A stretch of 64,000 nt of DNA from Candidatus Saccharimonadota bacterium (GTDB lineage Bacteria; Patescibacteriota; Saccharimonadia; Saccharimonadales; Saccharimonadaceae): positions 62,001 through 126,000 of the forward strand of contig JAFWCN010000005.1 in the NCBI GenBank assembly GCA_017536895.1, in the 5' to 3' direction. Below, in pieces: positions 56,725 through 64,000 of this stretch. The notes beneath the pieces were generated by a model. It was given only the letters and a program-made list of their open reading frames with translations. It was not told where the DNA came from and did not search any database. The stretch's first letter is position 1; each line of letters begins with the position of its first letter. The translations under genes and the position numbers were made by a program.

Positions 56725-59105
56725 GTATTACTTTCAATCTTAAGAATCCTCGCGTCCATCAAGCCAAACAAAAAAGAGCCTTCCATAATGCTGCCGTCAT
56801 TGGTCTTTGTTATATGTTCTTCTTTGCTCTCCTACTCGGTGGCATCGCTCTAATACTTATCCACAACTCGCTTGCCTGGCTCTTTATCGGCTTTTCTGTC
56901 TGGCCTCTCATGCTCATCTTCTGGATCAAAAATGCCCTGAAAGATGTCCCAGTCAAAAACACTGGCGACTTTACCGACCTATTATCGGAAGATTTACTAC
57001 TCAAACTAAAAGCAGATACTACCCCAGGAAATCTCATCAAAATCCTTCCTACTACCAGTAGTGGCGCATTTCTCATGGCACGCTTTGAACTTTCTATTCC
57101 CCTTCTCGAACAACTCCTCCAATATCTCCCTCAAGCCACCGACCCGATTTACGATTCTGCTATCAAAATCCGTGAAAAAACTAATTCCGAAGCCATCACC
57201 GGTGCAGTTCTCGTCGTATCCCTCATTGAAAATCTTCCAAACTACGAATATCTTCTAAACCAACTCAAACTCAGCATCAATGATCTTTATCAAGGAATCA
57301 CCTGGTTCAACTACTTACATGGCATTGTCAAAGACAGCAAAAAACCCGTCCATTCCGGCGGCATTGCTCGTGATCTTTCTTTTGGATTCACCCCTACACT
57401 TCAACATTTTGCTATCAATCTTTCCAGCCGCTACTACGGCGACAATCTCCATATCCAGCAAGCCGAAAACTATGAAATCATTGATCAAATCATCCAAACT
57501 TTCTCAAGGGGTGGTCGTCAAAATGTTGCTCTCATCGGCTCCTACGGCTCTGGTCGTTCCACCATTGTTAATTATTTAGCTCAAACCCTCCTCAACGCCG
57601 ACGCCAAAATTCCATCAAATCTTAAATTCCGCCAAATCTACTCCCTCGATGTCTCTAGCCTTATTTCAACCGCCAGAGATCGTGGCGAACTCGAATATCT
57701 CCTCAACAAAATATTCAACGAAATCTATTCCGCCAAAAACATCATTCTCTGTCTCAAAAATGCCCATCTCTTCTTCGAAGAAGGTCCCGGCTCAATTGAT
57801 ATTTCAAATACTCTAACACCCGTCATTCAGTCCGGTAGTATTCGTATGATTCTCACCATGGATGACCAAAAATTCCTCGAAATCTCTGCCCGAAACCCCG
57901 CTCTCGCTAGCTCTTTGAATAAAATCATAGTCCATCCATCAAACCGCGAAGAAACCATCAAAATACTCATGGACCAAGTTCCTTATTTTGAACACGCCAA
58001 AGGCGTCATTTATACTTACAAGTCCCTCACCGCTGCTTACCGTTTAAGCGAACAATACATTCACGACGTTGAAATGCCTGGCAAGGCCAAGCTACTTCTG
58101 GAATCTGCTGCTAGCTTCGCCGAAAACAGTGTCGTCACCGAAAAATCCGTCGAAACCGCTGTCGAGAATTCTTACGGCGTCAAAGTCAAAGTCGCCGACA
58201 CCACCGAAGATCGTGACAAACTCTTAAATCTCGAACAGCTAATTCACGAGCGCATGATTGACCAGGAGGAAGCTGTCTCTGCTGTCTCCAACGCTCTTCG
58301 TCGCGCTGGTGCTGGAGTCAAAAACCAAGGTCGTCCTATTGGTACCTTCCTCTTCCTCGGTCCTACCGGCGTCGGTAAAACTGAGCTCGCCAAATCGCTC
58401 TCCCATGTTTATTTCAATGGCGAAGACAACATCATCCGCCTTGACATGAACGAGTTTGTCTCAGCGGACGACGTTTCGCGTCTCATCAAAGACGGAGCAT
58501 CCGATTCACTTAGCCTTACTGCCCAAGTCATGAAACAGCCTTTCTCCGTCATCCTTCTCGACGAAATTGAAAAAGCACATCCTTCTGTTCTCACCACTCT
58601 TCTCCAAGTTCTCGATGAAGGCATCCTTCGCGACGAAAAAAACCGCGAAGTCAGTTTCCGTGATTCCATTATTATCGCGACCTCAAACGCCGGCGCCAAC
58701 ACCATTCGCGAAAAAATCGAAGCCGGCCAAAATGTCAACGATTTCAAAGAAGAACTTATCGAAAACCTAATTTCTAGTAACGAATTCAAACCCGAATTTC
58801 TCAACCGCTTCGACGAAATTTGTCTCTTCAAGCCTCTTTCCAAAGAAGACCTCGTCCAAGTCCTTGACCTCATCATCGCTTCCACCAACAAAACCCTTGC
58901 CAACCAAAAAATTTCAGTTAATGTTACTCCGGAAGCCAAACAAATCCTCATCGATCAAGGCTACGATCCCAAAATGGGTGCTCGTCCAATGCGTCGCATC
59001 GTCCAAAAAACCGTCGAGAATATCGTCGCCGCAGCTATTCTCTCTGGCGCCGCCCAGCCAGGTAGTACCCTCACTATTACACCTAACGAAATCAACATTA
59101 ATTAA
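56721..59105 (+). CDS. Membrane-anchored ClpC/ClpA-like AAA+ ATPase with degenerate first domain
   Basis: Product of 794 residues: two N-terminal helices (AAVIGLCYMFFFALLLGGIALILI, LAWLFIGFSVWPLMLIFWI), a Clp-N-like region, AAA domain 1 (about 250-480) and AAA domain 2 (about 515-790). Domain 2 is intact (FLGPTGVGKTELAKSL near 546, VILLDEIEKAHPSV, sensor TSNAG, GARPMRR). In domain 1 the Walker A Lys is Arg (GSYGSGRST, near 272) and the Walker B acids are gone (IILCLKNAHLFF), so it probably does not hydrolyse ATP. A ClpP-binding loop was not found. Likely an unfoldase acting at the membrane. Confidence 0.88.
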   Translation: MSITFNLKNPRVHQAKQKRAFHNAAVIGLCYMFFFALLLGGIALILIHNSLAWLFIGFSVWPLMLIFWIKNALKDVPVKNTGDFTDLLSEDLLLKLKADTTPGNLIKILPTTSSGAFLMARFELSIPLLEQLLQYLPQATDPIYDSAIKIREKTNSEAITGAVLVVSLIENLPNYEYLLNQLKLSINDLYQGITWFNYLHGIVKDSKKPVHSGGIARDLSFGFTPTLQHFAINLSSRYYGDNLHIQQAENYEIIDQIIQTFSRGGRQNVALIGSYGSGRSTIVNYLAQTLLNADAKIPSNLKFRQIYSLDVSSLISTARDRGELEYLLNKIFNEIYSAKNIILCLKNAHLFFEEGPGSIDISNTLTPVIQSGSIRMILTMDDQKFLEISARNPALASSLNKIIVHPSNREETIKILMDQVPYFEHAKGVIYTYKSLTAAYRLSEQYIHDVEMPGKAKLLLESAASFAENSVVTEKSVETAVENSYGVKVKVADTTEDRDKLLNLEQLIHERMIDQEEAVSAVSNALRRAGAGVKNQGRPIGTFLFLGPTGVGKTELAKSLSHVYFNGEDNIIRLDMNEFVSADDVSRLIKDGASDSLSLTAQVMKQPFSVILLDEIEKAHPSVLTTLLQVLDEGILRDEKNREVSFRDSIIIATSNAGANTIREKIEAGQNVNDFKEELIENLISSNEFKPEFLNRFDEICLFKPLSKEDLVQVLDLIIASTNKTLANQKISVNVTPEAKQILIDQGYDPKMGARPMRRIVQKTVENIVAAAILSGAAQPGSTLTITPNEININ

Positions 59106-60561
59106 TATCTATTTCTATACCGCAAGTCGCATTAACACCCAAATTCGACAGAATAATCATCTCATCATCCGAAATCATATGCGTCGCGTGCAACTCTGCT
59201 CCATCTAATTTATCCAAAGATTCCAGCGCCTTTTTAACCACTGGGTTTGTCGTCGAACAAATCGATAGCGCACTAAGCACTTCTCCAAGTTTCAAATACG
59301 ATTCTTTAAAATTAGATGTCTTATTCTTCACTTCGAGAATTGGTTCTAATACCATTGGCGCAATCAAATCCACTTCATCCGGAATCTTATTCATCACTTT
59401 AAGCGCATTTAGAAAAGTTGCGGATACTGGCGAAAGAAACCCAGTCTTTCGTCCTGTAACATATTTTTTTCCAACCTTTATACAAGCACTAGGCAAGTTA
59501 CCAACGCTTTCCCTTTTATCCTCCGCCAATCCTGCTACAATTCTATCTTTTTCCGAAATACCAAGTTCGTTCATCAGAAGTTTAATTCTCTCCGGCACCT
59601 CCGGCCCCACCAAACCCTTTTTGAGATCCGTCACCGCCCGATAATACCGTCTAATTATCTCGTCCGACGCCGCTTTCTTTATTGCTTTGTCGTCTGTGAT
59701 GCACTCGCCAATTACATTTACACCCATATCCGTCGGCGAATAATACACATTTTTGCCAGTGATTCGATGCAAAATCTCCTTCAACACTGGAAAAGTCTCC
59801 AAGTCCCGATTATAATTCACTGCTGCCACACCATACTTTTCCAAATGGAAATAATCAATCATATTCTTATCATTTAAATCCGCCGTTGCCGCTTCATATG
59901 CCAAATTCACTGGGTGTTTCAAAGGCAAAGACCATACCGGGAAAGTTTCAAATTTGGCATAGCCTGCATTCACTCCTCGTTTTGATTCGTGATAAAGTTG
60001 TGACAAAGACGTTGCAAGTTTACCAGAACACGGACCAGGTGCCGACACCACCACTAAAGGTTTTGTTGTTTTAATATATGGGTTTGCACCATACCCTTCT
60101 TCTGACACAATTGTATCTACATCCGTCGGATAACCTTTTGTAAAAGTATGGAAATATACTTTTACTTTATAATCCTTCAACCGATTCGCAAAATCCACCG
60201 CCTTCTTTTGTCCATCAAATAATGTTATTACCACCGAACTAACAAGTAGTCCTTTCGAGCGCAAAAATTCAATCAGCCTCAAGACCTCCGTCTCATAAGA
60301 AATCATGTGGTCTGCCCGTATCTTCGACTTTTCAATTGCATTAGCATTAATACACAAAATTATTTCTGCATTATCTTTAAACTCCTGAAGCAACCGAATC
60401 TTCAAATCAGGCAAAAACCCGGGCAAAGTCCGGGCTGCGTGTTGATCATCAATCAGTTTCCCACCAAATTCAATGTAAAGCTTGTCAAACATTTTGATGC
60501 GTTTTTCAATCTTCTTCTTCTGTACCTTCAAATATTTGTCTGCATCAAAACATTTTTTCAT
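59098..60561 (-). CDS. DUF1846 family protein
   Basis: Product of 487 residues starting FDADKYLKVQKKKIEKRIKMFDKLYIEFGGKLIDDQHAARTLPGFLPD, the signature of DUF1846, a family with a crystal structure but no established reaction. Further blocks are VVVSAPGPCSGKLATSLSQLYHE (P-loop-like), FHLEKYGVAAVNYNRDLETFP, and ATHMISDDEMIILSNLGVNATC at the C-terminus. It is full length. An AAAGGAGG site precedes the ATG. The last 8 bases overlap the convergent Clp gene. Family is certain; a nucleotide-dependent enzyme is likely. Confidence 0.88.
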   Translation of the reverse strand: MKKCFDADKYLKVQKKKIEKRIKMFDKLYIEFGGKLIDDQHAARTLPGFLPDLKIRLLQEFKDNAEIILCINANAIEKSKIRADHMISYETEVLRLIEFLRSKGLLVSSVVITLFDGQKKAVDFANRLKDYKVKVYFHTFTKGYPTDVDTIVSEEGYGANPYIKTTKPLVVVSAPGPCSGKLATSLSQLYHESKRGVNAGYAKFETFPVWSLPLKHPVNLAYEAATADLNDKNMIDYFHLEKYGVAAVNYNRDLETFPVLKEILHRITGKNVYYSPTDMGVNVIGECITDDKAIKKAASDEIIRRYYRAVTDLKKGLVGPEVPERIKLLMNELGISEKDRIVAGLAEDKRESVGNLPSACIKVGKKYVTGRKTGFLSPVSATFLNALKVMNKIPDEVDLIAPMVLEPILEVKNKTSNFKESYLKLGEVLSALSICSTTNPVVKKALESLDKLDGAELHATHMISDDEMIILSNLGVNATCGIEIDIN

Positions 60562-60617
60562 AAAACCTCCTTTACCCTACCCATTATATCACGGTCAACT
60601 AATTGTATTTCAATTTA

Positions 60618-61352
60618 TTAGTTTGAAGATAAACCTGGCAACAAAGGCAGCAAATCATAAGCCATTTTGTTGCTTGTCACAGCATAGTTTGTATGACTGC
60701 CTCCATATTCACCATAGCTACTTCCGCTAACTACAGCAGTCACATCTTTAACATTGCTCATCATATATGGATTATAGTTTTTATCCTTCAACATTGTATA
60801 AACACTAACCATGCCCAAATAACCATCCTTCATCACAAAGAAAATATACTCGTTGCCGACCCCCTGGCCAAAACTAGCAATTCTATACGATTCTACTTCC
60901 CGACTAAAAGTGAAATAAATCGGATAATTTAAGCCTTTTTCACCATAGTAATGTTCAACCATTTTTTCATCAAAGGTAACTGTAACCTTTTTGCTATCAT
61001 CTTTGTCAATCACAATCGTAGCAAGTTTTTGAAGCTCTTCGTCATTGTCTGTCAAAGTATAAGTAAAACCTTTTTGCGCATTAATAATACTAGAGTTATC
61101 AATCTTGCAATAATCAGCACCAGGCTTTTGATCCTTAACACATTCAAGTTCCCCTAGAAGAGTGCTTTTGGTATAGGTAGTTGATTCTTCATCGTCTGTA
61201 GTATCAGCAGTATCTGGAACAAGTGAATGTTTATGCTCAACTTGATTATTGTTGTTGAAGAATAGAAAATAAACACCACCACCGATTATTATCAAGATTA
61301 ATATAATAATCGTAAAGATATAAGGTTTGTTATTCGAATTTGCTGTCCCCAT
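60618..61352 (-). CDS. Membrane-anchored hypothetical protein
   Basis: Product of 244 residues: polar N-terminus, helix at about 11-32 (IFTIIILILIIIGGGVYFLFF), an acidic linker (DTADTTDDEEST), and an extracellular domain of about 180 residues with two cysteines (ECVKDQKPGADYCKIDNSS) and a beta-rich end (VSGSSYGEYGGSHTNYAV). No family was recognised. AAGGAGG precedes the ATG. It is divergent from the large surface protein gene; the 170-base gap between them has AT-rich promoter-like stretches but no clear operator. Confidence 0.65.
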   Translation of the reverse strand: MGTANSNNKPYIFTIIILILIIIGGGVYFLFFNNNNQVEHKHSLVPDTADTTDDEESTTYTKSTLLGELECVKDQKPGADYCKIDNSSIINAQKGFTYTLTDNDEELQKLATIVIDKDDSKKVTVTFDEKMVEHYYGEKGLNYPIYFTFSREVESYRIASFGQGVGNEYIFFVMKDGYLGMVSVYTMLKDKNYNPYMMSNVKDVTAVVSGSSYGEYGGSHTNYAVTSNKMAYDLLPLLPGLSSN

Positions 61353-61522
61353 AAAGCCTCCTTATTATTATTAAAGAACTTACCGCTATTGTACCATGTA
61401 AACTCTTAATCGCAAACCTATACTAATATCTGCTTATTTTTTCTCTCTAAATCCATCAAAGCATATATCCTATAATCTATTTTCGTGGTAAAATATAAGT
61501 ATAACTTATTTGAAAAGCTTAA

Positions 61523-64000
61523 ATGGTAAAAAGCATGAAGAAAATGAAAAGGAGCAATAATAAGCGGTATTTTAACGCCGGTTTTTCAACACCTCTCCAA
61601 GCCGGCGCTATGCTCCCGCTTATTCTGATTGGAGTTATAGCCTTTACTGGAGCCACTAACCTCTTCGGTCTCAATGGCTCCGCCTATGCAGAATACACTA
61701 TCTCCATGACTTCATCAGGAGCTCAAAGCATAGATATATTACCAGATGCTTCCAATGTCAATACCAGTATTAGTGTAGATGCAGTAACAGTAACTACCAC
61801 CTGCCCTGCTGGTTATAATCTCACTACCACTACATCAGTAAATGATAATAAACTATATCTCAATGGTAGTAGCTCTAATAATGCAACTGACACCTACTTC
61901 AATCCTTCTGATGGTACTACTGCCCTGTCTAATGCACCTAATACTTGGGGCTTCTATCAGGATGGTAGTACTGTCCCTACTGCATCAAGTGTCTTTAAAC
62001 CAGTACCTACCAGTACTTCTACTCCAGCTACCATTAGAACTTCTTCCAGCACCAGTGATTCCTTTAATATCTACTATGGTGTAGCAGCAGGTAGTGGTCT
62101 TGCACCTGGTACTTACAAAATGATACCAGAGCAGAATACTAATGAGAATGGTACTATCGTTTACTACCTTACTATGGCGGAGGAATGTATGACACCGAAA
62201 CAATATATGCAAGACATGACTGAAGCAGATCTGGCTGAGCTAATGCCAAATGATGGTGATAGTGCCACGCTTTATGATAAACGTGATGAAAGTGATTACC
62301 AAATCACGAGAATCGCCGGAAGGTATTGGATGACGCAGAACCTTAGAATCACGCATACGGAGGGTCAACCTGTAGGGACTATCTTGGCTGAAAACTCCAA
62401 TTTTAATAACGATATAACCTTTGATGGAGATTTAACTTCTGGAAATAGCTATGTAGCAAAACGATACCATACACCTACAGAAACTGATTTATCCACACTG
62501 GGCCTTACTGCAGACCAGGTAGGTGTTTGGTATAATTATTGTGCTGTATCAGCTGGAACTGTGTGCAATAGTACTGATACTGTTGATGCAACTGAGGATA
62601 TTTGCCCAGCCGGATGGGGATTACCATCATTGGAACAAATAAAAACAATACTGCCATATAAAACTAGCTTACCACTGTACTTTACCGGCTATTATAGCGC
62701 TGGTTCATTGACTTCAGCTAATCAACGTGGCTATTGGTGGTCTTCATCTGCGAATAATGCCACAACACAATACAGCTTACGTTATCTAACGAATGGATCT
62801 AGTACAACGTTCGTATCAACGACATCAAATAAAAGATATGGATTTTCAACGAGATGTGTTAAGAAATCAGATTCGCCCAGTGAATCACCACTTTATGACT
62901 TAGTAGCAGCTCAAAGCAAAGGCGCCCAAACCCTCGCTGAGCTCCGTGCTGAAATAACCACCAGCAATTCCGGTGTCTATGAATACAACAGCTCAGTCTT
63001 TGGTGCTGCCTCTGATGCTGCTAATACCAGCAAAATCTACTACTACCGCGGTATCCTAGATAACACTACGGGTTCATATGGTTCTGATGGTGACAATGCC
63101 GCCTGGCCTAACACAGTTGTTCTCTCATCCGCTAGCAGTAAATCCGGCCTTACGACCAACGATACCTGCTGGCGCATTGTTCGTACCACCGGCTCTGGTG
63201 GTGTAAAGATGATCTACCAAGGTAAATGGACTGGTTCTACTTGTGCCAACAAGCAAGCTGCCGCCCAACTCACCTATCAAGCCTTTGGTCTCCAAGGTAA
63301 TTCACAGTCTACCGACTGGTACTTTAACATCAATCGTGTAGGTTACACCTTCAACAATACCGCAAGCATCCAAGATATCACCACCGCCACTTCAGTAGAT
63401 ACCGTATTTGGCAGTAACTCTAGCCCTTCCACTAATAATGAAAGATCAAATATCAAAACTTACATCGAAGATACTTGGTATCCTGGTAGCATAGGCGCAA
63501 GTAGTGGTCATAACTTCACATCAAAACTAGAAGCCAGTGCTGGTTACTGTAATGACCGTACTGCCTTCACTGACGAATCCGGTACCTCGTCTATGTCCAC
63601 TATCCCACCTTATGCTACTTCTGGTGCTACTATGTACTTTGGTCCCTATACTCGTGTTGTTAATGCAACCAGTGCTTCAACTAACAGACCATCTCTCAAC
63701 TGCCAACGTAGTACAGTGGACCTATACCGCTATGTAGCAGGAAGCACTGGAGTATCCAATCGACTTAAATACCCAGTTGCTCTAATTACTGCCGATGAAG
63801 CCGCTTTTGCCGGTTCAGGCTATTCCTCATCCACTACTCCTTATCACGCTAAATCATACCTGCGTTCCGGTTCTGCCTTTTGGTTGCTGTCTCCTAGCTA
63901 CCGCCGCCCGAACGGTTATGCGAGCGGCTTCAACCTGCACCCGGACGGCCATCTCGCCTGCCCCTACGTCAGCAGCACGGACGGTGTGCGTCCCGCCATT
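61523..64000 (+). CDS. Large surface protein with two lectin-like domains, cut by the right edge
   Basis: Open from ATG 61523 to the window end (826 codons, no stop). Order: basic start and membrane helix (AGAMLPLILIGVIAFTGATNLFG), a Ser/Thr-rich beta region, a Fib_succ_major-type domain (about 225-455: IAGRYWMTQNLRI, DICPAGWGLPSLEQI, YWWSSSANN...YGFSTRCV), then a DUF6273-like domain (about 460-826: TCWRIVRTTGSGGVKMIY, YPVALITADEAAFAG, AFWLLSPSYRRPNG...GVRPAI). The last visible 120 bases are strikingly poor in A and rich in GC, and encode the loop that is variable in known retroelement targets. Start choice among three nearby ATGs is uncertain. Confidence 0.8.
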   Translation, partial: MVKSMKKMKRSNNKRYFNAGFSTPLQAGAMLPLILIGVIAFTGATNLFGLNGSAYAEYTISMTSSGAQSIDILPDASNVNTSISVDAVTVTTTCPAGYNLTTTTSVNDNKLYLNGSSSNNATDTYFNPSDGTTALSNAPNTWGFYQDGSTVPTASSVFKPVPTSTSTPATIRTSSSTSDSFNIYYGVAAGSGLAPGTYKMIPEQNTNENGTIVYYLTMAEECMTPKQYMQDMTEADLAELMPNDGDSATLYDKRDESDYQITRIAGRYWMTQNLRITHTEGQPVGTILAENSNFNNDITFDGDLTSGNSYVAKRYHTPTETDLSTLGLTADQVGVWYNYCAVSAGTVCNSTDTVDATEDICPAGWGLPSLEQIKTILPYKTSLPLYFTGYYSAGSLTSANQRGYWWSSSANNATTQYSLRYLTNGSSTTFVSTTSNKRYGFSTRCVKKSDSPSESPLYDLVAAQSKGAQTLAELRAEITTSNSGVYEYNSSVFGAASDAANTSKIYYYRGILDNTTGSYGSDGDNAAWPNTVVLSSASSKSGLTTNDTCWRIVRTTGSGGVKMIYQGKWTGSTCANKQAAAQLTYQAFGLQGNSQSTDWYFNINRVGYTFNNTASIQDITTATSVDTVFGSNSSPSTNNERSNIKTYIEDTWYPGSIGASSGHNFTSKLEASAGYCNDRTAFTDESGTSSMSTIPPYATSGATMYFGPYTRVVNATSASTNRPSLNCQRSTVDLYRYVAGSTGVSNRLKYPVALITADEAAFAGSGYSSSTTPYHAKSYLRSGSAFWLLSPSYRRPNGYASGFNLHPDGHLACPYVSSTDGVRPAI

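Noticed and set aside
1-64000. Reassigned stop codon (UGA as Gly, as in some CPR lineages)
   Set aside because: TGA ends many well-defined genes in ATGA overlaps (folD/murB, mutM, the exporter pair), and no family alignment needs read-through.

Overview
The window looks like a chromosome segment of a Candidatus Saccharibacteria (TM7) or closely related CPR/Patescibacteria genome. The grounds are moderate-to-low GC, short genes packed with 1 to 4 base overlaps, scattered housekeeping genes without the usual operon partners, many small surface or membrane proteins of unknown function, dispersed type IV pilus genes, and the standard genetic code (TGA is used as a stop). This is inference from gene content; no 16S rRNA gene is present.

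Layout. 1-8.4 kb: pnp (cut by the left edge), an inserted unknown gene, rpsO, a DUF5674 protein, truB, a PRC-barrel protein, recX-recA, murB-folD. 8.5-18 kb: an accessory block on the minus strand encoding a VirB6/TrbL-like membrane protein, a lipoprotein, a PT-repeat surface protein, a multi-TM protein flanked by inverted repeats, and a coiled-coil protein. 18-26.4 kb: tRNA-Gly and tRNA-His, tpiA, a HAD phosphatase, tRNA-Asp, a DHH-like protein, rpsT, a HolA-like protein, mutM, a PF00882-like protein and a small NrdD-tail protein behind NrdR-like boxes. 26.4-38.6 kb: polA, kinases, a PfkB-aldolase fusion, rplY, grpE and hrcA with a CIRCE operator, an adenylate-kinase-like gene, a lamin-tail protein and a disulfide-less flavoprotein. 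38.7-47.1 kb: a C-type-lectin-like surface protein, initiator tRNA, three pilin-like genes, divIC, tRNA-Ile, a DsbA-like protein and a CBS protein. 47-61.4 kb: aspS, an MMPL exporter with its partner, tRNA-Arg, pilB, a membrane-anchored Clp ATPase, a DUF1846 protein. From 61.5 kb: a large surface protein cut by the right edge whose last visible bases look like a hypervariable lectin tail.

Three things stand out. (1) About twenty genes start 6 to 10 bases after a TGnTATAAT box, most often exactly 6, so the start codon should be the transcription start: leaderless mRNA appears to be the default, and three head-to-head gene pairs are driven by back-to-back versions of this box. The 12-18 kb block instead uses full -35/-10 promoters, leaders and strong Shine-Dalgarno sites. 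(2) There is a family of long palindromes. Three sit in frame inside truB, recX and polA, with locus-specific arms joined through a tandem GA/GA step to a shared GC-rich core; three more sit between genes and have GAGCGA-type internal loops that can form tandem G-A pairs; one further element folds on paper as a perfectly paired four-way junction. They resemble Rickettsia palindromic elements in behaviour but not in having conserved arms. (3) Several enzymes keep their fold but have lost catalytic motifs: the PfkB half of the aldolase fusion, the FAD oxidoreductase without its CxxxxC, the first Clp AAA domain, and the DHH protein.

Systems represented: a type IV pilus (pilB, two prepilins, a PilX-like protein), heat-shock control by HrcA/CIRCE, recombination control (recA-recX), part of glycolysis (tpiA, aldolase), cell-wall synthesis (murB, divIC), and possibly targets of a diversity-generating retroelement whose reverse transcriptase would lie outside the window.
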